DNA of 33,741 bases from an uncultured Prevotella sp. (GCA_900315955.1 ONBC01000018.1:1-33741), one strand, 5' to 3'; shown: positions 16,639 through 26,207, counted from the stretch's first letter. Numbers and translations: made by a program. Notes: generated by a model from the sequence alone, not told the origin.

Positions 16639-17670
16639 ATGGCAGAAGATTTCGATATACGCGACGAGCATGTGAGCAAAGAGGAGAAGGACTTTGAGAA
16701 TGCCCTTCGCCCGCTGCGCTTCGACGACTTCAATGGTCAGAAAGCCGTGGTGGACAACCTCCGTGTCTTCGTCGAGGCAGCCAAATACCGTGGAGAGCCG
16801 CTCGATCATACTTTATTATATGGTCCGCCCGGACTGGGTAAGACGACACTGAGCAATATCATTGCCAACGAGCTTGGGGTTGGCTTTAAGATAACCTCGG
16901 GGCCTGTGCTCGACAAGCCGGGTGACCTCGCGGGCATTCTCACGTCGCTGGAGCCGCGCGACGTGTTGTTCATCGATGAGATCCATCGCCTGCAACCCGT
17001 GGTGGAGGAGTACCTCTATTCCGCCATGGAGGATTATCGCATCGACATCATGATAGACAAGGGCCCCTCGGCACGGTCTATCCAGATAGACCTCAACCCC
17101 TTCACGCTGATCGGAGCCACCACACGCTCCGGTATGCTCACCGCGCCGCTCCGTGCCCGCTTCGGTATCAACATGCACCTGCAGTACTATGATCCCGAGA
17201 CGTTGCAACGCATCATCAAGCGCTCCGCTTCCTTGCTGAAGGTGCCTATCGAGGATGAGGCAGCTGCGGAGATTGCACGCCGTTCACGGGGCACGCCCCG
17301 TATTGCCAACGGACTGCTGCGTCGTGTGCGCGACTTCGCGCAGGTCAAAGGCAACGGCACCATCACGAAAGCGATCGCCGACCTCTCACTCGCTGCCCTC
17401 AACATCGACTCCTACGGCCTCGATGAGATCGACAACAAAATCCTCACGACCATCATCGACAAGTTCCGGGGCGGCCCCGTGGGTGTCTCGACTATAGCTA
17501 CGGCGATAGGCGAGGACAGTGGCACGGTAGAGGAGGTCTATGAGCCTTACCTCATCATGGAAGGCTTCGTCAAGCGCACGCCGCGCGGACGCATGGCGAC
17601 AAAGCTTGCCTACGACCACCTCGGCCGCAATCCCTACGAGGGCAACATCATGCAGCCCAAGCTGTTCTGA
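16639..17670 (+). CDS. ruvB: Holliday junction branch migration ATPase RuvB
   Basis: RuvB is the hexameric motor that drives branch migration with RuvA during recombinational repair. The 343-residue length is usual for the family. Walker A is GPPGLGKTT (62-70), Walker B with the DEIH motif is FIDEIHRL (113-116 for DEIH), sensor 1 is GATTRSG, the arginine-finger region is APLRARFG, and the C-terminal winged helix contains [17 protein letters not shown] and RTPRGR. The start follows a short leader from the candidate promoter. No ruvA or ruvC is adjacent, which is common in Bacteroidetes. Confidence 0.98.
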   Translation: MAEDFDIRDEHVSKEEKDFENALRPLRFDDFNGQKAVVDNLRVFVEAAKYRGEPLDHTLLYGPPGLGKTTLSNIIANELGVGFKITSGPVLDKPGDLAGILTSLEPRDVLFIDEIHRLQPVVEEYLYSAMEDYRIDIMIDKGPSARSIQIDLNPFTLIGATTRSGMLTAPLRARFGINMHLQYYDPETLQRIIKRSASLLKVPIEDEAAAEIARRSRGTPRIANGLLRRVRDFAQVKGNGTITKAIADLSLAALNIDSYGLDEIDNKILTTIIDKFRGGPVGVSTIATAIGEDSGTVEEVYEPYLIMEGFVKRTPRGRMATKLAYDHLGRNPYEGNIMQPKLF

Positions 17671-17704
17671 AGCCCCGAGCCCTGTTGAAGCTCCGAGTTC
17701 TGTG

Positions 17705-17724
17705 CGTCGCCGTTTACGGCGACG
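17705..17724 (+). terminator. Perfect GC-rich hairpin between ruvB and coaD
   Basis: CGTCGCCG and CGGCGACG form a perfect 8-bp stem with a TTTA loop, midway between the ruvB stop and the coaD start. No T-run follows, so it is either a Rho-dependent or pause-type signal or a processing site within a ruvB-coaD transcript. Confidence 0.45.
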
Positions 17725-17746
17725 GTCCCGCTCTATAACAAAGAAG

Positions 17747-18229
17747 ATGAAAGAACAAGATATAAACGAACCCGCGCCTCGCGTGGCTGTCTTTGCCGGC
17801 AGCTTCGACCCTTACACCATCGGGCACGATGACATTGCCCGGAGGGCGCTGAGGCTTTTCGACCGCCTCGTTATCGTCGTGGCGGTGAATCCGGAGAAGC
17901 ACTACCTGTTCCCGGCTGAGGAACGTGTGGCGGCGATCCGTACGCTCTACAAGGATGAACCGCGCGTCAGCGTCGTGGTCAACGACGGCATGACAGTTGA
18001 TATTGCCGCGAAGGTCGGAGCCAGGTTCCAGGTTCGCGGCGTGCGCTCCACCATCGACTTTGAGTATGAGCGCGTGGAGGCCGATTACAACCGCAACCTC
18101 GGTAACCTCGAGACCGTGCTGCTCTATGCCCAGCCCCAGTTCTCCTCCGTTTCATCGACCGCTTACCGGCAGCTCGTCTATTTTCATAAGGATGCAGAAG
18201 CTCAGAAACTTCTGCCAACAGGAAATTGA
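17747..18229 (+). CDS. coaD: Phosphopantetheine adenylyltransferase CoaD
   Basis: CoaD transfers AMP to 4'-phosphopantetheine, the penultimate step in coenzyme A synthesis. The 160-residue protein has the nucleotidyltransferase motif GSFDPYTIGH (18-27, with Thr24 and His27 of the TxGH type) and the second signature VSSTAYR near the end. An in-frame extension to 17540 overlaps ruvB and encodes an unrelated Ser/Arg-rich run, so ATG 17747, after AAAGAAG, was taken as the start. The gene lies 76 bases after ruvB and is followed by a heptad repeat tract. Confidence 0.95.
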   Translation: MKEQDINEPAPRVAVFAGSFDPYTIGHDDIARRALRLFDRLVIVVAVNPEKHYLFPAEERVAAIRTLYKDEPRVSVVVNDGMTVDIAAKVGARFQVRGVRSTIDFEYERVEADYNRNLGNLETVLLYAQPQFSSVSSTAYRQLVYFHKDAEAQKLLPTGN

Positions 18230-18247
18230 CCGCACTCCATTCCCATC

Positions 18248-18358
18248 ACTCAACACTCAACACTTAACACTCCCCTCGTCATTTAACACTCAACACTTAA
18301 CACTCAACACTTAACACTCCCCTCGTCACTTAACATTTAACACTCAACACTTCACACT
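18248..18358 (+). repeat. Degenerate 7-nt tandem repeat tract between coaD and ybeY
   Basis: The tract is built from variants of AACACTC/AACACTT/TTAACAC in 7-base steps, interrupted twice by CCCCTCGTCA. Two 32-base segments (18257-18288 and 18304-18335) differ at one base and are offset by 47. It fills nearly the whole gap between two genes and contains no G-rich strand or promoter. Confidence 0.85.
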
Positions 18359-18366
18359 ATAATAAT

Positions 18367-18777
18367 ATGATAACTTACAATGCAGACGGCGTGAAAATGC
18401 CGAAGATCCGTCACCGCGACACTACCGCATGGATCAAGCGCGTGGCGGCAGCCCATGGCCGTAAGATCGGTGAGATAGGCTACATGTTTGTCAACGACGA
18501 GAAGATCTTAGAGGTCAACCGTCAGTATCTCGGTCACGACTATTACACCGACATCATCACCTTCGACTACGATGATGATGATGTCCTCAACGGCGACATC
18601 GTCATCTCTCTGGATACCGTACGCTCCAATGCGGAGAAGTTCGGCAAGGCTTACGACGATGAGCTCCACCGTGTTATCATTCACGGCATCTTACATCTCT
18701 GTGGCATCAACGACAAAGGCCCCGGCGAGCGCGAGATCATGGAAGCCAATGAGAACTCAGCGCTTGCGATGCTGTGA
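18367..18777 (+). CDS. ybeY: Endoribonuclease YbeY
   Basis: YbeY is a metal-dependent RNase for 16S rRNA 3'-end maturation and ribosome quality control. The 136-residue protein has the core TDIITFDY ... GDIVIS and the metal motif HGILHLCGIND. His106 and His110 are the first two ligands; the third position, His in E. coli-type YbeY, is Asp116 here. As I recall, this replacement is common in Bacteroidetes and is not a defect. The start ATG 18367 lies 8 bases after the repeat tract. Confidence 0.93.
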   Translation: MITYNADGVKMPKIRHRDTTAWIKRVAAAHGRKIGEIGYMFVNDEKILEVNRQYLGHDYYTDIITFDYDDDDVLNGDIVISLDTVRSNAEKFGKAYDDELHRVIIHGILHLCGINDKGPGEREIMEANENSALAML

Positions 18778-18827
18778 GCCTGTAACGGATGCTGCAAGCA
18801 TATAATCAAAATCTAACTAATCATACT

Positions 18828-20807
18828 ATGAAAAGAATCCTTTCTTTAGCCGTACTGTTGGCCTTCGTTTGCGCGAATGCTTTAGCCAATGACTACAGCG
18901 TGGCATCGCCCGACGGGAAATTAAAAGCCAAAGTCAGCGTAGGCAAGACCCTTGTCTACGAAGTGAACTACAATGGTCAGCAACTGCTTGCCCCTTCTCA
19001 AATCTCCATGACGGTAGATAAAGGAGTGACGTGGGGGGTGGGCTCAAAGTTTGTCAAAGCCCTTACAAGTGCGAGAAACACTTCGATCAAAGCGCAGAAC
19101 TATAAGCGGGCCGTTGTCAAGGACCGCTGCAATGAGCTGCAGCTCCAGTTCAAAGGCTTCTCCCTTGTCTTCCGTGCTTACGATGAGGGCGTGGCTTACC
19201 GCTTCGTCTCCGGCTCAAAGAAAGCGCTCAAGGTCGTCAGCGAGCAGGCCGACATGAACTTCGCTTCCGACTTTGAGTCGCTCGTGCCTTATGTACGTGA
19301 GAAAGGCGACATCAAGAAACAGTTTCACAACTCTTTTGAGAACACTTACACGTCCACGCGCCTGTCGGCCTTGAAAGACAACCAGCTCATCTTCCTCCCC
19401 TATGTCGTGAAGGCTGACGATGGCGTGAAGATCGTCGTGGCTGAGAGCGATGTGGAAAACTATCCTGCCATGTTTGTGCAAAAGAATAGCGTGGCAAATG
19501 GCGTGAAAGCTACCTTTGCCCCTTATCCCAAGGTTGTCAGGCAAGGCGGACACAACGAGTTGGAACAATTCGTCACTGAGGCTGAGGACTACCTTGTGGT
19601 AGCCAAGCCCTCCCAGCCGTTCCCCTGGCGTATCATCAGCGTGTCGGCTGAAGACAAGGACATACTCAACAATGACATGGTCTTTCGCCTGGCGGCTCCT
19701 TCCCGTCTTGCCGATGCCTCATGGGTCAAACCCGGTAAGGTGGCATGGGACTGGTGGAACGACTGGGGGCTGTACAAGGTTCCTTTCAAGGCCGGCATCA
19801 ACACCGAGACCTACAAATATTACATTGATTTCGCGGCCAAGCACGGCATAGAGTATGTCATCCTCGATGAAGGCTGGGCCGTGAACAAGAAAGCAGACCT
19901 CTTTCAGGTCGTGCCCGAAATAGATCTGAAGGCGATCGTCGATTACGGCAAGCAGAAAGGTGTGGGCATCATTCTCTGGGCAGGATACAAGGCTTTCGAC
20001 CGTGATATGGAGCGGGCGTGTAAGACCTATGCCGCCATGGGTGTGATAGGTTATAAGGTCGACTTCATCAACCGTAACGACGCTGACATCATGAACTTTC
20101 TCTATAAGGCTGCCGAGACGTGCGCTAAATATAAGCAGGTGATCGACTTCCACGGTATCTGCCCGCCGACAGGCCTGACGCGTACGTGGCCGAATGTCGT
20201 CAACTTTGAAGGCGTTTGCGGGCAGGAACAGAACAAGTGGTCAACGATCAAGCAATATGATCAAGTGCAGTATGATGTCACCGTGCCTTTCGCCCGCAAC
20301 TTTGCCGGCCCGATGGATTACACGCAGGGCGCGATGCTCAACGGAACTCGCTCGACCTACCATTTTTCCAACTCCGAGCCGATGAGCCAGGGCACCCGCT
20401 GTCATCAGTTGGCTGAATACGTCATCTTCTTGTCTCCGTTGAATATGCTCTGTGACAGTCCTACTCATTATGACGCAGAGCCGGAGTGCACCGATTTCAT
20501 CGCGAAGATTCCTGTCGTCTGGGACGAGACGGTGCCCTTGAAGAGCGAGGTAGGGGAATATGTGGCCATGGCTCGCCGGAAGGGAAACCGCTGGTATGTG
20601 GGGGGCATCACCAACTGGACGCCGCGTGACCTTACGCTCGACCTTGCTCCGCTGAAGGTCGCGGGGAAGACCGCCACCGTCTATAAGGATGGTGTCAACG
20701 CTGACAAGTTCGCTCAGGATTATGAGAAGACTACGCTTGCCGTTCCCGCCGACGGCAAGGTGACGTTCCACCTCGCCCCGGGCGGTGGCGTGGCAATGGT
20801 CATTTAG
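18828..20807 (+). CDS. Glycoside hydrolase family 97 (alpha-glucosidase/alpha-galactosidase type)
   Basis: This is a secreted 659-residue GH97 enzyme. The signal peptide is MKRILSLAVLLAFVCANALA. It has an N-terminal beta-supersandwich (about 22-290), a catalytic barrel starting at VAWDWWNDWG, and a C-terminal beta domain (GNRWYVGGITNW onward). YVILDEGW (Glu348), GYKVDF (Asp412) and NFEGVCGQE (Glu461) are the notable acids. Asp412 fits the nucleophile of retaining members (Asp415 of the Bacteroides thetaiotaomicron alpha-galactosidase), so a retaining alpha-galactosidase-like activity is likelier than the inverting SusB alpha-glucosidase. This should be tested by alignment. The start at 18828 was preferred over an extension to 18789 because it gives a clean signal peptide. 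There is no SusC/D beside it. Confidence 0.9.
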   Translation: MKRILSLAVLLAFVCANALANDYSVASPDGKLKAKVSVGKTLVYEVNYNGQQLLAPSQISMTVDKGVTWGVGSKFVKALTSARNTSIKAQNYKRAVVKDRCNELQLQFKGFSLVFRAYDEGVAYRFVSGSKKALKVVSEQADMNFASDFESLVPYVREKGDIKKQFHNSFENTYTSTRLSALKDNQLIFLPYVVKADDGVKIVVAESDVENYPAMFVQKNSVANGVKATFAPYPKVVRQGGHNELEQFVTEAEDYLVVAKPSQPFPWRIISVSAEDKDILNNDMVFRLAAPSRLADASWVKPGKVAWDWWNDWGLYKVPFKAGINTETYKYYIDFAAKHGIEYVILDEGWAVNKKADLFQVVPEIDLKAIVDYGKQKGVGIILWAGYKAFDRDMERACKTYAAMGVIGYKVDFINRNDADIMNFLYKAAETCAKYKQVIDFHGICPPTGLTRTWPNVVNFEGVCGQEQNKWSTIKQYDQVQYDVTVPFARNFAGPMDYTQGAMLNGTRSTYHFSNSEPMSQGTRCHQLAEYVIFLSPLNMLCDSPTHYDAEPECTDFIAKIPVVWDETVPLKSEVGEYVAMARRKGNRWYVGGITNWTPRDLTLDLAPLKVAGKTATVYKDGVNADKFAQDYEKTTLAVPADGKVTFHLAPGGGVAMVI

Positions 20808-20840
20808 TGATGTAACCGAAGCTTTTTGACTTTATATTTA

Positions 20841-21050
20841 CAAAAAGTAAAAAGTCAGGACAACGGGGATTTGCGAAAGAGAAGGCGAAAAAGAGGGTTG
20901 CAGACCGGAAAGTGACTCAGAAAGAGCCGGAGCTCTGACCTTCCTACAGGCATGACGTCTGCCTTGAAGTTGAAGGCAGGCGCCATCTTTGTTGAATGAA
21001 GACTCCATTCTTATAGGAATGCAGACTCCATTCCTATAAGAATGCAGCTG
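20841..21050 (+). repeat. Dispersed structured repeat, copy B
   Basis: The 23-base head (20841-20863, containing AAAAAGTAAAAAGTCAGGAC) is identical to copy A, and about 60 following bases still align (GAAAGAGAA, then GGGTTGCAGACCGGAAA against GGGGTGCGCAGGCCGAAAA). The tail differs entirely. It has a hairpin CTGCCTT/AAGGCAG (20959-20979), then the segment ATTCTTATAGGAAT (21007-21020) and its exact reverse complement (21030-21043), both within near-identical GACTCC...GCAG direct repeats. The right boundary is uncertain. The copies lie in opposite orientation. Confidence 0.7.
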
Positions 21051-21314
21051 ACTTGAAAGCGTTGAAAAGGCTTCTTTTGAGTAGAAAACTCATAAATATC
21101 TGATTGATAGCGATTTGTCAACTTGCCTCGTAATCGCGTTCTTTTCGAGTAATGTGGTGCCTCGTTGCAAATAAGCGATTCTCGGCGAGGGTTTAAGATA
21201 AAGAATGTTGACAGTCAGTACTTCGTGCCGGATCTTTCTTCCGGATGTGTTGTATGGAACAAAAGCACGTTTGCTCTTTAGGTTGAACATTTTTCAAAGA
21301 AAAAACACATATTA

Positions 21315-21347
21315 TTTGTGGAAACGCAAAAAAGTTAGTACCTTTGC
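21315..21347 (+). promoter_or_regulatory. Bacteroidetes-type promoter of rimP-nusA-infB
   Basis: TTTG at 21315-21318 and TACCTTTGC at 21339-21347 are separated by 20 bases, matching the -33/-7 consensus of the major Bacteroidetes sigma factor. Upstream A-tracts (21298-21305) fit an UP-like element. Transcription would start near 21352. Confidence 0.7.
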
Positions 21348-21359
21348 AGTGTTCAGTGG

Positions 21360-21395
21360 AATGAGGGGCTCCTAAAGCGAGTTCCTCATTTTTTT
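21360..21395 (+). terminator. Attenuator-like intrinsic terminator in the rimP leader
   Basis: AATGAGGGGCTC (21360-21371) pairs with GAGTTCCTCATT (21379-21390) over 12 positions including two G-U pairs, around loop CTAAAGC, and a run of seven Ts ends at 21395. It lies between the promoter and the rimP start codon, 13 bases before ATG. The shape is that of an intrinsic terminator, so it could attenuate the operon that encodes NusA. Confidence 0.6.
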
Positions 21396-21408
21396 ATAAC
21401 TTCAATAC

Positions 21409-21876
21409 ATGATAGACAAGAACGTCGTTAAAGGATTAGTAGAAGAGTGGCTTAAGGACAAGGAGTACTTCCTCGTAGACCTGAACATCAGCCCTGATGA
21501 CAAAATCACTGTCGAGATAGACCATGCCGATGGTGTGTGGATCGAAGACTGCGCTCAGCTGAGCCAGTATATCGAAGATCACCTCAGCCGTGACGAGGAG
21601 AACTACGAGTTGGAAGTGGGCTCCGCGGGTTTAGGCCAGCCTTTCAAGGTAGCTAAGCAATACGAGATTTTTATCGGCGAGCCTGTAGAGGTGCTCGATG
21701 GTGACGGCAGGAAGGTCAAAGGCATCCTGAAAAGTGTCGATGGCCGCGACTTCACGGTCACCGTCAAGGAGAAAGTGAAGGTGGAAGGTAAAAAACGTCC
21801 GGTGATGATGGATGTTGACCACCGGTTTAACATGGATACGGTGAAGTACACCAAGTATCTGATAAGTTTCAAATGA
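21409..21876 (+). CDS. rimP: Ribosome maturation factor RimP
   Basis: RimP assists 30S subunit assembly. The 155-residue product shows the two-domain form: an N-terminal alpha/beta domain with VEIDHADGVWIEDCAQLSQ and the conserved YELEVGSAGLGQPF segment (usually YxLEVSSPGLxRPL), and a C-terminal SH3-like domain (about 85-155). The position directly upstream of nusA is the classic location in bacteria. The gap to nusA is 48 bases. Confidence 0.93.
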   Translation: MIDKNVVKGLVEEWLKDKEYFLVDLNISPDDKITVEIDHADGVWIEDCAQLSQYIEDHLSRDEENYELEVGSAGLGQPFKVAKQYEIFIGEPVEVLDGDGRKVKGILKSVDGRDFTVTVKEKVKVEGKKRPVMMDVDHRFNMDTVKYTKYLISFK

Positions 21877-21924
21877 TCGTAAGATCCAAATTAAAAGAAG
21901 AATAAATAAAAAAGATATATAGCT

Positions 21925-23199
21925 ATGCCAGCAAAAAAGAATGACGACGAGCAGATAAACATGATAGGCTCTTTCCGCGAGTTTCAGGATACGAAGCACA
22001 TCGACCGCACGACGCTTGTGAGTGTGCTTGAAGAGAGTTTCCGCAATGTGCTTGCGAAGATCTTTGGCTCAGACGAGAACTTTGATGTCATTGTCAACCC
22101 CGACAAGGGCGACTTCGAGATCTACCGCAACCGCATCGTGGTTGCCAATGGTGATGTGGCTGATGAGAACAAGGAAATCAGCCTGGCCGACGCTCAGAAG
22201 ATCGATGCCGACTATGAGGTCGGCGAGGAGGTCTCGGAGCCGGTCGACTTTGCCAAGTTCGGCCGTCGTGCCATCCTGACCCTGCGTCAGACGCTCGCCA
22301 GCAAGATTCTTGAGCTGGAGCATGATGCCCTTTACAATAAGTACAAGGACCGCGTGGGCAGGCTTATCTCTGCCGAGGTCTATCAGGTATGGAAGCGTGA
22401 GGTGCTCCTCGTGGATGACGACAACAATGAGCTTCATCTCCCGAAGAGTGAGCAGATCCCTGCCGATGTCTATCGCAAGGGCGAGACCGTGCGCTGCGTC
22501 ATAGAGCGTGTTGACAACGAGAACAACAACCCGCGTATCATCCTCTCCCGTACGAGCCCTAAGTTCCTGCAGCGCCTGTTGGAGAACGAGGTGCCGGAGA
22601 TCCAGGATGGTCTTATCTCCATCAAGAAGATTGCCCGCATGCCGGGTGAGCGCGCCAAGATAGCCGTGGAGAGCTACGACGACCGTATCGATCCGGTAGG
22701 AGCCTGCGTCGGTGTGCACGGAAGCCGTGTGCACGGGATCGTGCGTGAGCTCGACAACGAGAACATTGATGTCATCAACTGGTCGGCCAACACGAAGCTG
22801 TTTATTCAGCGCGCCCTGAGCCCGGCACAGGTCACAGACATCAAGCTCGATGAGGAGAACCACAAGGCCAGTGTCTATCTGCAGCCCGATCAGGTGAGCC
22901 TTGCCATCGGCCGCAATGGTATGAACATCAAGCTGGCCTCGATGCTGACGGAGTACACCATTGACGTGTTCCGTGTGGTGAGCGACAGCGACCGTCAGGA
23001 TCAGGTCGATGATGTCTACCTCGATCAGTTCAACGATGAGATCGACCAGTGGATCATCGATGCCATCAAGGGTATCGGTCTGGAGACAGCCCGCGAGGTG
23101 CTCAATGCGCCGCGGGAGATGCTCGTCGAGAAGGCTGACCTCGAGGAAGAAACGGTGGACCACGTGCTGGAGGTGTTGAGAAAGGAATTTGAACAATAA
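21925..23199 (+). CDS. nusA: Transcription termination/antitermination factor NusA
   Basis: NusA binds RNA polymerase and nascent RNA and enhances pausing and hairpin termination. The 424 residues comprise the RNAP-binding N-terminal domain (about 1-130, FRNVLAKIFGSDENFDVIVN), an S1 domain (about 135-200, GRLISAEVYQVWKREVLLVDD), two KH domains (about 200-345, PGERAKIAVES ... GACVGVHGSRVHGI and LAIGRNGMNIKLAS), and a short helix-hairpin-helix C-terminus (IKGIGLETAREVLNA). It is cotranscribed with rimP and infB. The hairpin in the operon leader could allow NusA to regulate its own synthesis. Confidence 0.97.
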   Translation: MPAKKNDDEQINMIGSFREFQDTKHIDRTTLVSVLEESFRNVLAKIFGSDENFDVIVNPDKGDFEIYRNRIVVANGDVADENKEISLADAQKIDADYEVGEEVSEPVDFAKFGRRAILTLRQTLASKILELEHDALYNKYKDRVGRLISAEVYQVWKREVLLVDDDNNELHLPKSEQIPADVYRKGETVRCVIERVDNENNNPRIILSRTSPKFLQRLLENEVPEIQDGLISIKKIARMPGERAKIAVESYDDRIDPVGACVGVHGSRVHGIVRELDNENIDVINWSANTKLFIQRALSPAQVTDIKLDEENHKASVYLQPDQVSLAIGRNGMNIKLASMLTEYTIDVFRVVSDSDRQDQVDDVYLDQFNDEIDQWIIDAIKGIGLETAREVLNAPREMLVEKADLEEETVDHVLEVLRKEFEQ

Positions 23200-23245
23200 G
23201 GTTTGAATAGAGAAGGAATAAGAATATAGAAGGTAAAAGTATTAT

Positions 23246-26179
23246 ATGAGCATCAGATTAAACAAAGCATTACGTGAATTGAACATAGGGCGCCAAACGG
23301 CAGTTGGCTTCCTGCAAAAGAGAGCCGGTGTGCTTGGGGAGGTCAAGGACGATCTCAACTTCAAGCTCAACGACAAGCAGTATGCTGCGCTCGTTGAGGC
23401 GTACAAGAAGGATGCGGCCGTTAAGGTAGCGGCTGAGGGTCTCTTCAAGAAGCCTGAGAAGAAGAAAGACCGGGACAGCGCCAAGCCCCACGTGGTGAGT
23501 GGGCTGGAGCTCGGAGGACACCAGAAATACACACCGTTGGGAAAGATAGACCTTAATAGCGTTGGCAAGCGCCCGGTGGACATTAAGTCTGATGCTACAT
23601 CTGAAAAGCCGGCCACCAAGCCTGAGACTGCTGCCGTCAGTCAGAAGGTTGAGCCAAAGCAAGTGAAATCTGAGCCGGCTGTCACTAAGCCGGAAGCACC
23701 GGCGGCAAAACCTGTGGAGACACCTGCTAAGGAGGTGACAAAGGCTCCCAAGGCCGCGGAGGCCAACGCTCATCAGCCTGCTGCCGTAAAGGACAATAAG
23801 CCTGCAGAGAAGGTGGCACAAAAAAAGGATGTCAAGACGGCTGAGGCTGTGAAGCCGGGCGAGAAGCCTGTGCAGAAGCAGCGTCAGGTCATACAGAAGC
23901 CCGCTGCCGTGAAAGTGGCGGAGGTCACACAACCGGCTGCTGAGAAGAAAGGTACCGAGATCTTCCGTACGAAGACGGAAGCGCGTATCGATGACACGCC
24001 GAAGGTGACAGTCTTGGGTAAGATCGACCTGAGCTCTATCAACTCAAGCACCCGCCCGAAGAAGAAGTCGCGTGCCGAAAGGCAGCGGGAGCGCCAGCGC
24101 CAGCAGAACGGTGGAAACAACGGAAACAATGGCAATGGCAACAACAAGGGCAAGCGCGAGCGGATCAATAATAACAAGGTAGACATCAACGCCGCTGCCA
24201 ACCAGCAGGGCGGCAACAAGAACGGTAACGGTAAGAAAAAGAAGAACCGTAACCGTAGCAACAAACCGCAGGAGGTCAACGAAGAGGATGTAGCACGCCA
24301 GGTAAAGGAGACGCTGGCCCGCTTGACGAGTAAGAGTCAGAACAAGAAAGGCGCCAAGTACCGTAAGGAGAAACGTGAGGCTGTCCAGGAGAAGCTCGAT
24401 GCTGAGGCACGTGCTGAGAAGAAGGAGAGCAAGGTGCTGAAGCTCACCGAGTTTGTGACGGTGTCTGAGCTTGCCACGATGATGAATGTCTCCGTGACGC
24501 AGGTCATCTCCACGCTGATGAGCATCGGCATCATGGCATCGATCAACCAGCGCCTCGATGCAGAGACCATCAACATGGTCGCCGAGGAGTTTGGCTTCAA
24601 GACCGAGTATGTCAGTGCTGAGGTTCAGGAGGCTGTCAGCGAGGAGGAAGACGACGAGAGCGATCTCGTGCCTCGTGCGCCTATCGTGACGGTCATGGGT
24701 CATGTAGACCACGGTAAGACGTCGCTGCTCGACCATATCCGCAACACGAACGTCATCGCCGGTGAGGCAGGTGGTATCACCCAGCATATCGGTGCTTACA
24801 GTGTGACGTTGAAGAACGGCCGTAAGGTGACGTTTCTCGACACTCCGGGTCATGAGGCTTTCACCGCCATGCGTGCCCGTGGTGCTCAGGTCACCGATAT
24901 CGCCATCATCATCATCGCTGCCGACGACTCTGTGATGCCTACCACGAAGGAGGCCATCGCCCACTGTCAGGCTGCCGGTGTGCCGATGGTGTTTGCCATC
25001 AACAAGATTGATAAGCCGGGTGCCAACCCCGACAAGATACGTGAGGATCTCGCCAACATGAACCTCCTGGTGGAGGAGTGGGGCGGTAAGTACCAGTGCC
25101 AGGAGATCAGTGCCAAAAAAGGTATTGGCGTGGATGACCTCATGGAGAAGGTGCTGCTCGAGGCTGACATGCTCGACCTCAAGGCCAACCCGAACCGTAA
25201 GGCTACCGGTACCGTCATCGAGTCTTCTCTCGACAAGGGCCGTGGCTATGTCTCAACCGTGCTCGTGAGTAACGGTACGCTGCATGTCGGCGATATCGTG
25301 CTTGCCGGTACATCCTGGGGCCGCGTGAAGGCTTTGTTCAACGAGCGTAACCAGCGTATCGACAACGTTAAACCGGCTGAGCCGGCTATCGTCCTCGGTC
25401 TCAACGGAGCACCTACCGCCGGTGACCAGTTCCATGTTATCGACACGGAGCAGGAGGCACGTGAGATCGCCAACAAGCGTGAGCAGCTGCAGCGTGAGCA
25501 AGGGCTGCGTACGCAGAAGCGTCTGACGCTCGGCGACATCTCCCATCGTATCGCGCGCGGTGAGTTCCATGAACTTAACATCATCGTCAAGGGTGACACC
25601 GACGGTTCGATCGAGGCGCTGTCCGACTCGTTCCTCAAACTCTCTACGGAGAAGGTGCAGGTCAACGTCATCAGCAAGGCCGTCGGTCAGATCTCCGAGA
25701 ACGACGTCATGCTTGCCTCGGCTTCCGATGCCATCATCGTCGGTTTCCAGGTTCGTCCTTCGGCCGATGCACGTAAGCTCGCTGACCGTGAGGGGGTAGA
25801 GATCAATACCTATTCGATCATCTACGACGCTATCGACGATATCAAGGCTGCCATGGTCGGCATGCTCGACAAGGTGAAGAAGGAGGTCGTCACCGCCGAA
25901 GTGGAGGTCAAGCAGGTGTTCAAGATATCCAAGGTCGGTACGATCGCCGGTGGTCTCGTGACCGAGGGCAAGGTACACTCCAAGGATAAGGCACATGTCG
26001 TACGCGACGGAATCGTGGTGCATACCGCACCTATCGCTGCCCTGAAGCGTTACAAGGATGACGTGAAGGAAGTGGCAACAGGACTTGAGTGCGGTATCTC
26101 GCTCGTCAACTACAACGACATCCAGGTTGGCGACGTCATCGAGACCTTCACCGAGATAGAGGTAGAACAGAAACTTTAA
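23246..26179 (+). CDS. infB: Translation initiation factor IF-2
   Basis: IF-2 is the GTPase that brings initiator tRNA to the 30S subunit and promotes subunit joining. The protein has 977 residues. A long low-complexity N-terminal extension (about 75-400) is rich in Lys/Pro/Ala and then in Asn/Gly (NNGNNGNGNN). The IF2-N domain follows ([20 protein letters not shown]), then the G domain with GHVDHGKTS (about 485-493), [25 protein letters not shown] and SAKKG, and domains II to IV. The Asn/Gly-rich insert is variable among Bacteroidetes and is not a sign of damage. Confidence 0.98.
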   Translation: MSIRLNKALRELNIGRQTAVGFLQKRAGVLGEVKDDLNFKLNDKQYAALVEAYKKDAAVKVAAEGLFKKPEKKKDRDSAKPHVVSGLELGGHQKYTPLGKIDLNSVGKRPVDIKSDATSEKPATKPETAAVSQKVEPKQVKSEPAVTKPEAPAAKPVETPAKEVTKAPKAAEANAHQPAAVKDNKPAEKVAQKKDVKTAEAVKPGEKPVQKQRQVIQKPAAVKVAEVTQPAAEKKGTEIFRTKTEARIDDTPKVTVLGKIDLSSINSSTRPKKKSRAERQRERQRQQNGGNNGNNGNGNNKGKRERINNNKVDINAAANQQGGNKNGNGKKKKNRNRSNKPQEVNEEDVARQVKETLARLTSKSQNKKGAKYRKEKREAVQEKLDAEARAEKKESKVLKLTEFVTVSELATMMNVSVTQVISTLMSIGIMASINQRLDAETINMVAEEFGFKTEYVSAEVQEAVSEEEDDESDLVPRAPIVTVMGHVDHGKTSLLDHIRNTNVIAGEAGGITQHIGAYSVTLKNGRKVTFLDTPGHEAFTAMRARGAQVTDIAIIIIAADDSVMPTTKEAIAHCQAAGVPMVFAINKIDKPGANPDKIREDLANMNLLVEEWGGKYQCQEISAKKGIGVDDLMEKVLLEADMLDLKANPNRKATGTVIESSLDKGRGYVSTVLVSNGTLHVGDIVLAGTSWGRVKALFNERNQRIDNVKPAEPAIVLGLNGAPTAGDQFHVIDTEQEAREIANKREQLQREQGLRTQKRLTLGDISHRIARGEFHELNIIVKGDTDGSIEALSDSFLKLSTEKVQVNVISKAVGQISENDVMLASASDAIIVGFQVRPSADARKLADREGVEINTYSIIYDAIDDIKAAMVGMLDKVKKEVVTAEVEVKQVFKISKVGTIAGGLVTEGKVHSKDKAHVVRDGIVVHTAPIAALKRYKDDVKEVATGLECGISLVNYNDIQVGDVIETFTEIEVEQKL

Positions 26180-26207
26180 AGCTTGTACCGCCTTCGTAGC
26201 AGTCAAG

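Larger units (their letters stand above)
20808..21408. other. 600-base gap holding repeat copy B and the rimP promoter/leader
   Basis: No plausible gene is present. The left part (20841-21050) is the dispersed repeat. The middle (about 21060-21290) has no recognised feature other than CGATTCTCGGCGAGGGTTT at 21176-21194, which resembles 2053-2071 in the susC upstream region. The right end carries the promoter and attenuator-like hairpin of the rimP operon. Confidence 0.6.

Noticed and set aside
17540-17746. Upstream extension of coaD overlapping ruvB
   Set aside because: The extension is Ser/Arg-rich, antisense to nothing but out of frame with ruvB, and CoaD proteins begin close to the GSFDP motif.
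18248-18358. Possible CRISPR array
   Set aside because: The repeats are 7-base degenerate units with no unique spacers of regular length and no cas genes are present.
22069-23196. 375-codon minus-strand frame opposite nusA
   Set aside because: Antisense shadow of a GC-rich conserved gene; no domain features.
24044-24964. 306-codon minus-strand Leu-rich frame opposite infB
   Set aside because: The apparent hydrophobic segments are the complement of the Asn/Lys/Gly-rich IF-2 region and not real membrane helices.
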